Assembly (NCBI RefSeq): GCF_003333315.1
Contig: NZ_PSYR01000001.1
Span: forward strand, 62,001-126,000
Length of the DNA stretch: 64,000 nt
From: Acidiferrobacter thiooxydans
Lineage (GTDB): Bacteria > Pseudomonadota > Gammaproteobacteria > Acidiferrobacterales > Acidiferrobacteraceae
Direction of reading: 5' to 3'
Below are positions 46,285 to 55,205 of this stretch, piece after piece. A program made the position numbers and the translations under genes. Position 1 is the stretch's first letter. Each line of letters starts with the position of its first letter. The notes under the pieces were generated by a model. The model did no database searches. It was given only the letters and a program-made list of their open reading frames with translations, and was not told the origin of the DNA.

Positions 46285-46756
46285 CACGCGCCCCTCCGAG
46301 CATCCCGCCCAAGCGCCCCTCGGCGCACCCCGTTTCACGACCTGTCGTACCCTAACCGTCGCCCGAACCGTGAGCTTACTGCGGTCGCCGGTTGAGAAAC
46401 AGGTCAAGAGGTCGATCGCCCGCAAGGCGCTAGACTCTCATACTATGCAATAGTACGCGACAGGGCAGGATGGGCTTCCCATCCTAAGCCCCGGTAAGGT
46501 GGGCAAACGGCGAGCGGTCCGTGAGACCGGGCCCTAGGGGTGTTGGGGACAACACATCCCGCTGGCGCGGACAGATCGTCGCTGCCACCCGATCAGCGCG
46601 GTGTCTGGTCGCGATCGAAGGGGGATAGGCGCGATGCCCCGCGGTGTGATGCCTGCCACAGGGAAGGCCGCCTGGGTGCGCTCGCTGGCGATAAGGAGGA
46701 TGTCGTGGCCCCCCGTCGATGGGCGCAAAGCGGTCCCATCGGCCTTTGGGCGCGGC
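46285..46756. other. 472-nt intergenic region with two palindromes, no gene recognised
   Basis: Contains the upstream region of the halogenase-like gene and two adjacent hairpins (46441-46485). From about 46.53 kb to 46.75 kb short frames exist on both strands but none looks like a known protein; the segment may be decayed. Confidence 0.5.
46441..46485. promoter_or_regulatory. Adjacent inverted repeats upstream of halogenase gene
   Basis: TACTAT-GCA-ATAGTA (46441-46455) looks like a repressor operator and is AT-rich in a GC-rich setting. Twelve nt later AGGATGGG-CTT-CCCATCCT (46467-46485) forms an 8-bp stem. Neither is followed by a T run. They could regulate the minus-strand gene at 46284 or be remnants of mobile DNA ends. 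Confidence 0.4.
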
Positions 46757-47500
46757 TCACGATATCACGACCCGGCTGATCGCCCAGAACTGCAGGCCGC
46801 CGCCGACCAGGGTCAGGAGATGAAATGCCGCATGCAGGTACCGCGCGCGGTCGCGCACCAGCAGGGCGACACCCGCGCCATAGCAGGTCACCGCCAGACC
46901 CAGGGCCGCGAGCACGGCGGGCGGGGTATGCCGGAAGAATGGGCGGGCGGCGAGGATCGTGATCCAGCCCATAATGCGATAAAGTTGCTCGGAGCGGCAC
47001 GCGTAGCGCCCAGGGTCTCCCCACAGAAGCGCCACCGCGAGCGTGGCCAGCCCCCACTCGATGACGCATAGCAGCGTCCCGATCGCGGCATGGACCATGA
47101 GCAAGGCCACCGGGGTGTAGCTCCCGGCCATGAACACCGCGATCATCATCCGGTCCAGACGTTGGAAGCGGTCCTTCAGGATGCCGGCCGGCAGGATGTG
47201 GTAGATCGCCGATACCGTAAACACGACCATCATGGTCGCAGACGAGACCGCGGCGCACCACATCTTGAGGGGGCTGCCGGTGTGCGCCGCGCGCTCGACG
47301 AGGGCCGCGCCCGCAGCCAGCGCCAATACCGCGCCGAGCGCGTGGATCGCGGCATTGGCCCGCTCCTCGGCACGTGATTGCGGGCGATCGCCGGTCTCGC
47401 CCAGGACCGCTTCCCGGGCCCCTTGGGCCTGCCACAGGGGCGCACCCGGGTCCTGCGCGTCGATCCCGATCGCGCGCGACTCCTGCGGATGGATGTTCAT
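46757..47500 (-). CDS. Hemolysin III / PAQR-family membrane protein
   Basis: A 247-residue protein with seven predicted transmembrane helices. Family markers: SAIYHILPAG, DRMMIAVFMAGSYTPVAL and HAAFHLLTL (metal-binding His/Asp set of the CREST superfamily). Bacterial members are often named YqfA or hemolysin III; true hemolytic activity is rarely shown. A hydrophilic N-terminal extension of about 45 residues is longer than usual. It starts in an ATGA overlap with the peptidase gene. Confidence 0.85.
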   Translation of the reverse strand: MNIHPQESRAIGIDAQDPGAPLWQAQGAREAVLGETGDRPQSRAEERANAAIHALGAVLALAAGAALVERAAHTGSPLKMWCAAVSSATMMVVFTVSAIYHILPAGILKDRFQRLDRMMIAVFMAGSYTPVALLMVHAAIGTLLCVIEWGLATLAVALLWGDPGRYACRSEQLYRIMGWITILAARPFFRHTPPAVLAALGLAVTCYGAGVALLVRDRARYLHAAFHLLTLVGGGLQFWAISRVVIS

Positions 47501-48162
47501 AGCGAAAGCCGCGCCCCCAGGTCGCGTAACGTCAGGCGTCGGACCTCATAGTCGGGCATGACGCGCGCCAGTTCCCGCCAGAAGGAGGGCTTGTGGTGCG
47601 GGGCGATCAGGTGGCAGAGTTCATGGGCAATCACATAATCGAACAGGTCGGCGGGGACGAGCATGAGCCGCCAGTTCAGGCTGATAGTCCCGCGCGCCGA
47701 GCAGCTGCCCCAGCGGGTCTTTTGGCTGCCGATGCGGATCTGCTTGGGGGCCCGGCCGACGAGCGGCGCAAAATGGATGATGCGTGCCAGGGCGTGGTGG
47801 CGCGCGGCCTCCCGATACCAGAACTCCACGGCGGCGCGCGCCGCATCCTCGCCGGCGGCCGCGACCCACAGCACATCGCCATCGCGACGCACCGACGGGG
47901 GCCCTGCGCGGTACTGAAGCCGCAGTACGATGGGCTCGTCCAAATGCCGCAGGGTCAGCCCATCCGCAAACGGGGCAGGCTTTGGGGCCTCGCCAAGCCT
48001 CCTCAAGGTGCGTTCGATCCACGGTGTCTTGGCCTTGAGGAAGGCCTCGACGTCGGCTTGATGGGTGGCCGCCGGGGCCAGCACACGCAGGGCGCCGGAC
48101 GGGCTGATCTGGAGGCATAGGGTACGGCGCTTGCGGCTGCGCACCAGCGCGTAGGCCCTCAT
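47497..48162 (-). CDS. YgjP-like (DUF45, M48-related) metallopeptidase
   Basis: A 221-residue soluble protein with the zinc-peptidase motif HELCHL (His180, Glu181, His184) followed by a third ligand region APHHKPSFWRELARVMPDY, and the family signature RIGSQKTRWGSCSARGTISLNWRLML split around residues 143-168. Often annotated M48 or SprT-like. Physiological substrate unknown. It directly follows the rubredoxin gene. Confidence 0.88.
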   Translation of the reverse strand: MRAYALVRSRKRRTLCLQISPSGALRVLAPAATHQADVEAFLKAKTPWIERTLRRLGEAPKPAPFADGLTLRHLDEPIVLRLQYRAGPPSVRRDGDVLWVAAAGEDAARAAVEFWYREAARHHALARIIHFAPLVGRAPKQIRIGSQKTRWGSCSARGTISLNWRLMLVPADLFDYVIAHELCHLIAPHHKPSFWRELARVMPDYEVRRLTLRDLGARLSL

Positions 48163-48163
48163 T

Positions 48164-48346
48164 TTATATCTCGATCATCTCGAATTCGTCCTTGGTGGCC
48201 CCGCAGTCCGGACAGGTCCAGTTTTCGGGGACGTCTTTCCAGCGCGTGCCCGGCGGGATTCCGTGTTCCGGTAGCCCCTTCTCCTCTTCGTACAGGAAAC
48301 CGCAAATGACGCACATATACACTTTCGGGGGATTGGCGTTCATCAC
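48164..48346 (-). CDS. Rubredoxin
   Basis: A 60-residue one-iron electron carrier with both CxxC knuckles: YMCVICGFLY (Cys12, Cys15) and WTCPDCGATKDEF (Cys45, Cys48). Two adjacent ATGs could start it. The partner is not evident in the window; rubredoxins serve alkane hydroxylases, rubrerythrin-type peroxidases or heme enzymes. The gene's upstream region consists of TnpB-element debris. Confidence 0.93.
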   Translation of the reverse strand: MMNANPPKVYMCVICGFLYEEEKGLPEHGIPPGTRWKDVPENWTCPDCGATKDEFEMIEI

Positions 48347-48360
48347 TATTATGCGGGAAA

Positions 48361-48380
48361 CCTCGGCCTTCAGGCCGAGG
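48361..48380. repeat. Hairpin CCTCGGCCT/AGGCCGAGG
   Basis: A 9-bp perfect stem with a 2-nt TC loop, just upstream of rubredoxin and downstream of the minus-strand TnpB remnant. Its position suits the right-end hairpin of an IS200/IS605-type element. Confidence 0.6.
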
Positions 48381-48428
48381 AGGGATAGCGCCTGTTCCCA
48401 CTCGTCCTTTTGAGGTTGCTATCTTTAC

Positions 48429-48767
48429 CTAACCGTATACAGAGTGTAAATGGACCCGACATCCTCCTCGTCCTGAGGGACGAGGATCCCTTCCTGTCGG
48501 CAGCGGCCCTACCTCAGCCGCTTTGATGGACCCATACCCTTCCGCATCGGCGCGTGCCTCATGTCCACCGTGCAGGCAACGGAATACCGCCAGTACTTTA
48601 CAGTTTCCAGCGCCCACCACATTGCCCAGATTTACGAGGTAAAGGCCGAGTCCACCAAAGCAGCATACCACCAGTCCACTGGGGCTTGTAGCCCAGTATA
48701 CGGTATCAAGCCGCCACAAACGCCGGGTTAGCGGCACCTGCAGGGGCCGGATCTGGCATTGCGCCAT
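48429..48767 (-). pseudogene. Decayed TnpB (IS200/IS605-type) C-terminal remnant
   Basis: The minus-strand frame preserves a worn TnpB zinc-ribbon/RuvC end: LGNVVGAGNCKVLAVFRCLHGGHEARAD, then YGSIKAAEVGPLPTG (read as two blocks), corresponding to the usual CG...VFRCxxCGHEAHADxNAAKNIxAAG. Several cysteines and the Asn are lost and the N-terminal two thirds are absent, so it is inactive. A 9-bp hairpin (48465-48486, TCCTCGTCC/GGACGAGGA) lies in its 3' part. Confidence 0.6.
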
Positions 48768-49039
48768 CTCTCCACCGGGCCCTTGATCCCTCCTGAACGG
48801 CGTGGTTGGCCGCGCAACCGGTCGACCGCGCGGGCTCGGGGCACGGCAGCGGTCGCCTCTTGCGCTTATCTATGCGGACACACGCATGGCCGCCAGCACC
48901 AGGAATCGCATCCTTCGACCCGTCTCGGTCAGGACATCGGAGATCCCGTTGGTTCGCGGACACGGTAGTCTGCGCGAGGCCAGACATGGAAGGGTGGGTT
49001 AATGGAGCGGATAGGCAGGACCGGCATCTGTCCGTCGCA
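48768..49039. other. Spacer between two TnpB remnants, nothing recognised
   Basis: About 270 nt. Open frames on both strands have no recognisable content; probably eroded mobile DNA. Confidence 0.45.
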
Positions 49040-49410
49040 TCCCAGGGGCCGTATGGCGCGCTGTGCCTCTGCCGGCGTACAAGGCGGTGCGGTACGGCCG
49101 CTCGTTCGCGGCGGTGAACGTATGGCGGCCCGCCTCCAGGCGCGGCCGCGCCTGCGGCATACACGCGAGTCACGGCCCGTGGCGGTACGCCCCTGGTCGT
49201 GTCGCAGGCGCGGCGAGCGTACGATCGAGATGCCACGCCCGCGCACCCCATCCTTGTGGCTGCCATGGCGTCACTTCCCGTACCGCGGGACTCGCGGGAA
49301 GGCTCGAGAGAGACCTTAAGTCCTGCGTCGCCACAAGGGATACAGGCCTGTCTCCGTGAAGCAGGAACCAAGGTCGCGAGGTGAGGGATCTCCTCCCTTC
49401 GGAGGGGCTG
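49040..49410 (+). pseudogene. Second decayed TnpB remnant, opposite orientation
   Basis: On the plus strand, YKAVRYGRSFAAVNVWRPAS and GRACG match the TnpB segment KAxWYGRxFxxIDRWxPSS...CSACG. In the next frame YDRDATPAHPILVAAMA matches HDRDxNAAxNILxAGLA; a later frame reads PVSVKQEPRSR, a common TnpB ending. At least two frameshifts. A short CCTCC/GGAGG hairpin follows at about 49392-49405. It ends about 60 nt before hemH, so it forms part of that gene's upstream region. Confidence 0.6.
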
Positions 49411-49469
49411 TCAAATTGTTCCGAGCCGCCGTTCTCGTGAAACGCGCCAGCGGGCAGTACAATGCCGCG

Positions 49470-50447
49470 ATGACCAGTCCTCGCACCGCTGTCGTTTTGT
49501 GTAATCTGGGCGGCCCCGATTCCTTGGAGGCCGTAGAGCCGTTTCTGCGCAATCTGTTCTCCGATCCCGACATCTTCCAGTTTCCGGCCGCGGCTTTCAC
49601 CCAAGGCCTCTTCGCGCGGCTCGTCGCATGGCGGCGGCGCGAGGAGGCAAGCCGCGGCTACGCGGCCCTTGGCGGGGCCTCGCCCATAGGCGCCAATACC
49701 CAAGACCAGGCGTGGGCGCTCGAGCAGGCCCTGGCCGACCTCAAGGCGCGGGTCTTCGTGTGCATGCGCTACTGGCATCCATTGACCGGTGAGGTCGTGG
49801 CCGCGCTCAAGGCCGGGGGGTTCGCGCGCGTCGTGTTGTTGCCTTTGTATCCGCAATACTCGTTGACCACGAGCGGCAGCGCGCGTAACGAGTTTCTGCG
49901 CGCATGCGCCCGGCTCCACTACAGTCCGGATGTCCGCTTCATCGATTCCTGGTACGAAGAGCCGGATTACCTGGACGGGATCGCGGCCGCCATAGGTCGG
50001 GAGGCGCAACGATTCAGTGTCCCGGATCCGGCGCGCATCAGCCTGCTATTATCGGCCCACGGTGTCCCGCAGCGCCTCATACGGCAGGGCGATCCCTATC
50101 AGCGCGGGATCGAGGAGACCGCCCGCCTGGTGCGCGCGCGTCTTGCCTGGCCGCGCGTGACGCTCTGCTATCAGAGTCGCGTTGGGCCGCTGGAGTGGCT
50201 GCGGCCCTATGTCGATGATGTCATCCGTGAGCAGGGGCGCGAGGGCGTCGACCAGATCCTCGTGTATCCGATCGCGTTCGTGTCCGATCACATCGAGACC
50301 CTCTATGAACTCGGGATGACCTATGCTCGGCTCGCTCGCGAGGCCGGCGTCCGGGAGTATCATGTGGTGCCGGCCCTTAACGCCGACCCGGCGCTCATCC
50401 GTGCGCTGTCGCGCCTCGTGCGTACCGCCCTTAGGGAAGAGAGGTGA
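49470..50447 (+). CDS. hemH: Ferrochelatase
   Basis: A 325-residue enzyme inserting Fe(II) into protoporphyrin IX. Seen: VVLCNLGGPDSLEAVEPFLRNL, MRYWHPLTGEVVAALK, LLPLYPQYSLTTSGS, LLSAHGVPQRLI (metal-binding His), CYQSRVGPLEWLRP and YPIAFVSDHIETLYEL (catalytic Glu region). The ATG at 49470 gives the family N-terminus; upstream sequence in frame is TnpB debris. First of the coupled hemH-thiD-thiE-hemL operon. Confidence 0.95.
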   Translation: MTSPRTAVVLCNLGGPDSLEAVEPFLRNLFSDPDIFQFPAAAFTQGLFARLVAWRRREEASRGYAALGGASPIGANTQDQAWALEQALADLKARVFVCMRYWHPLTGEVVAALKAGGFARVVLLPLYPQYSLTTSGSARNEFLRACARLHYSPDVRFIDSWYEEPDYLDGIAAAIGREAQRFSVPDPARISLLLSAHGVPQRLIRQGDPYQRGIEETARLVRARLAWPRVTLCYQSRVGPLEWLRPYVDDVIREQGREGVDQILVYPIAFVSDHIETLYELGMTYARLAREAGVREYHVVPALNADPALIRALSRLVRTALREER

Positions 50448-50449
50448 TT

Positions 50450-51250
50450 GTGAACCCCCCGATCGTCATGGTTTTTGCGGGCAATGACCCGACCGGTGGC
50501 GCCGGCCTTCAGGCCGACGCCGAGGCGCTCATGAGCATGGGCTGCCATGCCGCCCCGGTGGTCACGGCCATAACGGTGCAGGATACCTTCGGTCTGAAGG
50601 GTTTCGCGGCCCTGGAGCCCGGCTTGGTGGCCGAGCAAGCCAGGGCGATCTTGGAGGACATGCCGGTCGCGGCCTTCAAGGTCGGCATGGTCGGGAGCCT
50701 CGCCAACCTGACGGCGATCGCCGAGGTCATAGCAGACTACCCGAGCATCCCGGCGGTCATCGACCCGGTGCTCGCGAGCGGCCGGGGAGATCCGTTGAGC
50801 GACGAACCCCTGGAGGATGGATTCCGTTCGCTCCTCTGTCCGCTCGCGACCCTGATCACGCCGAACAGCCGCGAGGCCCGGCGCCTGGTCCCGGAGGCCG
50901 ATAGCCTAGAGGCCTGCGCCCAGGGCTTGATGTCGCTCGGCTCGCGTTACGTCCTCATCACCGGCACTCACGAACCCACCGAGGCGGTGATAAACCTGCT
51001 TTACGGAAATCGACAGTTCCTCGAGCGTTTTTCCTACCGGCGTCTGCCGGGCGAGTATCACGGTTCGGGCTGTACGCTGGCATCGAGCTGTGCCGCAGTC
51101 CTGGCCCAGGGCCTGGAACCGGTGAACGCCATCGTCCAGGCCCTGGAATACACGCACAAGACCCTGGAGGCCGCCTGGTCGTTGGGCATGGGGCAGCAGC
51201 TGCCCGACCGCCTGTTCTGGGCCCGGGAAGACGAGGCCGATCGAGATTGA
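50450..51250 (+). CDS. thiD: Hydroxymethylpyrimidine/phosphomethylpyrimidine kinase
   Basis: A ribokinase-fold kinase (about 266 residues) phosphorylating HMP-P for thiamine synthesis: FAGNDPTGGAGLQADAEAL, GMVGSLANLTAIAEVI, VIDPVLASGRGD, TPNSREARRL and the catalytic GEYHGSGCTLASSCAAVLA. Two GTG starts, 50444 and 50450, are possible; GAGAGG favours 50450. The upstream hemH stop lies within this overlap. Confidence 0.92.
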   Translation: MNPPIVMVFAGNDPTGGAGLQADAEALMSMGCHAAPVVTAITVQDTFGLKGFAALEPGLVAEQARAILEDMPVAAFKVGMVGSLANLTAIAEVIADYPSIPAVIDPVLASGRGDPLSDEPLEDGFRSLLCPLATLITPNSREARRLVPEADSLEACAQGLMSLGSRYVLITGTHEPTEAVINLLYGNRQFLERFSYRRLPGEYHGSGCTLASSCAAVLAQGLEPVNAIVQALEYTHKTLEAAWSLGMGQQLPDRLFWAREDEADRD

Positions 51251-51861
51251 AGGTTGCCGGACTGTATGTGGTCACCGACGCCGCCTGCTGCCGGCCCGAG
51301 GGCCTAGCGCGCGTGCGCGCGGCCTTGCTGGGCGGTGCGCGGGTCGTGCAGTTGCGATGCAAGGGCGCCGGCCTTGCCATCGATACCGCCCAGGCCCTGG
51401 TCACCATGGGCCATGCCTTTGGAGTCCCCGTGCTCGTCAACGATGATGTCGAGCTCGCCTCTGCGGCGGGCGCCGACGGCGTGCATCTCGGGCGTGACGA
51501 TGCCACCGTGGAGGCGGCGCGTGCGCGGCTCGGGCCACGGGCGATCATCGGTGTCTCGTGTTACGCGGATCTCGACCGGGCGCGGGATCTGGCCCGGCGC
51601 GGGGCGGATTATCTGGCGTTTGGAAGCTTTTACCCGTCACGCACCAAACCTAACGCCGTGCGTGCCGACCTCTCGCTGTTGACGGCCGCCCGTCCGCTTG
51701 GCAAGCCGTTGGTGGCGATCGGCGGGATATTGCCGGAGAATGGGCGCGCCTTGATCGCGGCCGGCGCCTCGGCGCTCGCGGTCGTCGACGGGGTCTTCGG
51801 GCACAACGACATCAGGGGCGCGGCCCGCGCCTATCAACGGCTTTTCGAGGATACCGTATGA
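51247..51861 (+). CDS. thiE: Thiamine-phosphate synthase
   Basis: A 204-residue TIM-barrel enzyme joining HMP-PP and thiazole-phosphate. [68 protein letters not shown] and [10 protein letters not shown] are family segments. It begins with TTG overlapping the thiD stop (TTGA) and ends in an ATGA overlap with hemL. Confidence 0.92.
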   Translation: MKVAGLYVVTDAACCRPEGLARVRAALLGGARVVQLRCKGAGLAIDTAQALVTMGHAFGVPVLVNDDVELASAAGADGVHLGRDDATVEAARARLGPRAIIGVSCYADLDRARDLARRGADYLAFGSFYPSRTKPNAVRADLSLLTAARPLGKPLVAIGGILPENGRALIAAGASALAVVDGVFGHNDIRGAARAYQRLFEDTV

Positions 51862-53144
51862 CTGCAAGCCATCGCGCCTTCATGCGCGCCCGATCCGTCA
51901 TCGCCGGCGGCGTCAATTCGCCCGTGCGCGCCTTCAAGGGCGTGGGAGGGGAACCGATCTTCATGCAGCGTGGAGAAGGTGCCTACCTGTTCGACGTCGA
52001 CGGCCGGCGCTATATCGACTATGTCGGCGCTTGGGGCCCGCTCATCCTGGGTCATGCGGACGCTGACGTGACGCGCGCGGTGGCCGATGCCGCGGCCCGC
52101 GGGTTGGCCTTTGGCGCGCCCACCGAGGGGGAGACCGAGCTTGCCCTCGAGGTCCGCGCCCTGATGCCGGGCCTGGAGAGGCTGCGCTTCGTCAGTTCCG
52201 GCACCGAGGCCACCATGACCGCCTTGCGTCTGGCGCGCGCCGTCACCGGACGCGATAAGGTGGTCAAGTTCGAAGGTGGCTATCATGGCCACCCCGATTC
52301 CCTGCTGGTGAAGGCCGGCTCGGGCGCGCTCACGCTTGGGGTGCCCACCTCCCCCGGGGTGCCCGCGGCGCTCGCCGCCCACACCCTCGTCGCGCGCTTC
52401 AACGACGCGGATTCTGTGGGCGCGCTTTTTGCCCAGCACGGCAACGACATCGCCGCTGTCATCGTCGAGCCGGTCGCGGGCAACATGAATTGCGTGCCCC
52501 CGGTCGCCGGCTTTCATGAACGCCTCAGGGCCTTATGCGACCAATATGGCGCGCTGCTCATCTTCGATGAGGTCATGACCGGTTTCCGGGTGGCCGCGGG
52601 CGGCGCGCAAGCCCTGTTTGGCATCCGGCCGGATCTCACCACGCTCGGCAAGATCATTGGCGGCGGCCTGCCGGTCGGTGCCGTGGGTGGTCCTGCCGCG
52701 CTCATGGATCAGCTGCTCCCCGATGGCCCGGTATTCCAGGCCGGGACCAATTCCGGGAACCCGGTGGCCATGGCGGCCGGTCTTGCCACCCTGAAAAAAC
52801 TCAAGGCCCCTGGGTTCTATGAGACCCTAAGCCAACGGGTCGCGGCCTTGACCGTCGGGCTCTCGGAGGCCGCCGCGCGCCACGGTGTTGCGTTCACCAC
52901 CAACGCCGTCGGCGGCATGTTCGGCCTGTTCTTCGCCGAAGGCCCGGTACGTTATTATGACGACGTCATGCGCGCCGATGCCGACCGCTTCCGGCGCTTC
53001 TTTCATGGCCTCCTCGGTCTAGGTGTGTATCTTGCGCCATCGGCGTATGAGGCCGGTTTCGTATCCGCGGCCCACACGCCTGCGGATATCAGTGCCACGG
53101 TGGCTGCCGCCGAGCAGGTGTTCTCGCGGCTTTCGGGACCCTGA
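51858..53144 (+). CDS. hemL: Glutamate-1-semialdehyde 2,1-aminomutase
   Basis: A 428-residue PLP enzyme making 5-aminolevulinate, the first committed heme precursor in the C5 pathway. [69 protein letters not shown], the PLP-lysine stretch [19 protein letters not shown] and [13 protein letters not shown] are visible. The operon thus mixes the first (hemL) and last (hemH) heme steps with two thiamine steps. Confidence 0.96.
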   Translation: MTASHRAFMRARSVIAGGVNSPVRAFKGVGGEPIFMQRGEGAYLFDVDGRRYIDYVGAWGPLILGHADADVTRAVADAAARGLAFGAPTEGETELALEVRALMPGLERLRFVSSGTEATMTALRLARAVTGRDKVVKFEGGYHGHPDSLLVKAGSGALTLGVPTSPGVPAALAAHTLVARFNDADSVGALFAQHGNDIAAVIVEPVAGNMNCVPPVAGFHERLRALCDQYGALLIFDEVMTGFRVAAGGAQALFGIRPDLTTLGKIIGGGLPVGAVGGPAALMDQLLPDGPVFQAGTNSGNPVAMAAGLATLKKLKAPGFYETLSQRVAALTVGLSEAAARHGVAFTTNAVGGMFGLFFAEGPVRYYDDVMRADADRFRRFFHGLLGLGVYLAPSAYEAGFVSAAHTPADISATVAAAEQVFSRLSGP

Positions 53145-53160
53145 CCGGCGCCGGGCCATG

Positions 53161-53188
53161 GGCAAAAACAGGGGCCCTTTCGGGCCCC
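53161..53188 (-). terminator. Rho-independent terminator for the minus-strand gene at 53215
   Basis: On the minus strand GGGGCCC-GAAA-GGGCCCC is followed by TGTTTTTGCC, a stem, GNRA-type loop and T run, 27 nt after the stop of the hypothetical gene. It may also slow plus-strand readthrough from hemL, although no T run follows in that direction. Confidence 0.75.
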
Positions 53189-53214
53189 AAATTGTGTACC
53201 CCCACACGGAATCT

Positions 53215-53469
53215 TCAGCTCACAAGGATGCGCTGCTCGCGAAATTGCGCGGTGGCGACATGCGGATAGGTGACATGGCTTGCTAGCGAGATGTCGATCC
53301 CGAGCATCGCCACGACGTCATCGTGTGCCCGCACCCCCGGCATCTCCTCGCGCAGGTATTCGTAATGCGCCTGATTCATGTAAACGACATTCGGGCGTAC
53401 CCCGAATGCCTCCGTATAGTCATTGACGAGCGTCAGTACGCAACTCAACATTCCGTCCTCCCAGACCAT
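53215..53469 (-). CDS. Conserved-looking hypothetical protein
   Basis: An 84-residue soluble protein from the ATG at 53469, which follows AAGG at 7 nt; an upstream in-frame start would add 11 basic residues. Notable segments: LTLVNDYTEAFGVRPNVVYMN, HYEYLREEMPG and MLGIDISLASHVTYPHVA. I do not recognise the family. It has its own terminator, supporting a real transcribed unit. Confidence 0.6.
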   Translation of the reverse strand: MVWEDGMLSCVLTLVNDYTEAFGVRPNVVYMNQAHYEYLREEMPGVRAHDDVVAMLGIDISLASHVTYPHVATAQFREQRILVS

Positions 53470-53705
53470 TCCGTACCTTCTTACCCTGATACGAGCAAGC
53501 ATCGTGCCAGCTGATACGGATCAAAAAAGTCTCATCCATACAGAGACATAGACGTTTCGAGTCAGGATCCTCCCGAGGTATCGACGCGCCGCGTCACTGC
53601 CCTTCGCGCGGTTTGTCAGGTGCGCCCTACCCTGCCATCGGGCGGTGAGTCTTTCGAAGTCCCGGCGCCCGCCGTCATCCCTCCATCTACCGCCTCGGCG
53701 GCGGT

Positions 53706-55205
53706 GTGATATCCGCTGTCAAAGGCATGCAACAGCCTGTAACAACCATGGAGCATGCTTTCGTTTGCGCGCATCTCGCGGTATCGTCAGGGCGTCGATT
53801 GCGTCTGACCGCAGGAACGTTCGCGGAGTACGGGCAAGCCGCGATCGAACGATCTCGCACCAGACCGGGGTTGCGGGACGGCCTCTATCCGATGCGCTTG
53901 CGCAGGAGCTGGACAGTGACCACTGTTGCCAACGACATTGCCGATGCGCTTGCGATGCCAGATCTGACTTATCGCAGGCTCCTCGAAATGATTCCCATGC
54001 CGATCGCGATCTTCTCGGGCGCGGGGGCGGTCTTCGTGAATACGGCGGCATGCGTTTTGATGGAGGCCGAGTCGGCGCAGGAGCTTCTGGGTCTGCCGCC
54101 GACCGCGTTCGTGCATCCTTTGGATAGCGCCATTGTCGAGAATCGCATGCGCAAGCTCGAAGAAGGCGCGCTGCTGAACGCTCCGGTGGCGCTCAGGCTC
54201 CTTACGCGCCGCGGTCGATTGCGCCGCATCATGACCTCCAGCGCGCGTATTACAGTCGGCGGCCAATTACTGATCGCCGTCATATCCACGGACGATACCA
54301 TGCGTTACGAGGCCGAAGATCGCCTAAAGGAGAACGAGGAGAACTTTCAGAGGTTGTTCGAAAGCACGCAAGATGTGTACTACCGAACGGATGCCGACGG
54401 CGTGGTTCTCAAGGTCGCGCCTGCGGTGCGCCGCGTACTGGGCTACGAGCCCGAGGAGATCGTGGGTCGGCGCGCGGAGGACTACTATCCCAGCCCGAGC
54501 GAGCGTGAACCACTGAAAAAGGCCCTGCGGGAACATGGAAAGGTGCAGGACTTTGAGGGTCGCATGGTACGCCGTGACGGAGTCATCATCGATATATCGA
54601 TCAGCAGTTATGCCCTTTATGGGCCCACCGGACAGTTCTTGGGGGTCGAGGGCATCTATCGCGACATAAGCGATCGCAAGAATCTCGAAAGGGAGCTGCG
54701 TCGGCTCGCCACAAGCGACAGCCTGACCGGGATAGCCAACCGCCGGGCCTTTCTCGAACAGGCCAGCGATTGCCTGCGGCGCGCGGCGCGTTACGAGAAG
54801 GATGTCGTGCTTTTCATCGCGGACCTGGACCACTTCAAGATGGTGAACGACCGTTACGGGCATGTCGCGGGTGACGGGGTATTGCAGGCGTTCGCCGCGG
54901 CGGTGGCGCCTGAGTTACGTGACACGGATTTTTTCGGGCGTCTCGGCGGTGAGGAGTTTGGCATCCTGCTGCATGAGGTCCGCCGCAAGGAGGCGCAACA
55001 TGTCGCCGAGCGTATCGGGGAATCCGCCCGCAGCCTGCGATTCGCCGCCGCCGACGGCCAGCAATACGGTATCACGGTCAGCATAGGAGCGACCCGGAAC
55101 CATCGCGATGACCGGGGTATCGAACGGCTCCTGGCGCGCGCCGATATGGCGCTCTACGCCGCCAAGGAGGCAGGCCGCGACTGCATACGCTGGTCGGAGC
55201 CCTAG
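53706..55205 (+). CDS. PAS-PAS-GGDEF diguanylate cyclase
   Basis: Up to 499 residues (start uncertain; GTG at 53706 is the longest, and later ATGs such as 53892 are possible). A PAS-like domain at about 85-200 (LLEMIPMPIAIFSGAGAVFVNTAA), a second PAS at about 210-325 (VYYRTDADGVVLKVAPAV, GYEPEEIVGR) with a PAC end, then a GGDEF domain. The active site is GGEEF (414-418), and an RxxD inhibitory site (405-408) stands five residues ahead. It should make cyclic di-GMP under PAS sensory control with product feedback. No membrane segment seen. Confidence 0.88.
   Translation: MISAVKGMQQPVTTMEHAFVCAHLAVSSGRRLRLTAGTFAEYGQAAIERSRTRPGLRDGLYPMRLRRSWTVTTVANDIADALAMPDLTYRRLLEMIPMPIAIFSGAGAVFVNTAACVLMEAESAQELLGLPPTAFVHPLDSAIVENRMRKLEEGALLNAPVALRLLTRRGRLRRIMTSSARITVGGQLLIAVISTDDTMRYEAEDRLKENEENFQRLFESTQDVYYRTDADGVVLKVAPAVRRVLGYEPEEIVGRRAEDYYPSPSEREPLKKALREHGKVQDFEGRMVRRDGVIIDISISSYALYGPTGQFLGVEGIYRDISDRKNLERELRRLATSDSLTGIANRRAFLEQASDCLRRAARYEKDVVLFIADLDHFKMVNDRYGHVAGDGVLQAFAAAVAPELRDTDFFGRLGGEEFGILLHEVRRKEAQHVAERIGESARSLRFAAADGQQYGITVSIGATRNHRDDRGIERLLARADMALYAAKEAGRDCIRWSEP

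Noticed and set aside
48706-49371. A 221-codon minus-strand frame between rubredoxin and hemH
   Set aside because: It lies across both TnpB remnants and their spacer; the recognisable TnpB pieces are in other frames or on the other strand.
49380-49470. Thiamine (TPP) riboswitch ahead of the hemH-thiD-thiE-hemL operon
   Set aside because: The conserved CUGAGA and ACCUGAUCUGG-type elements are not present in the leader.
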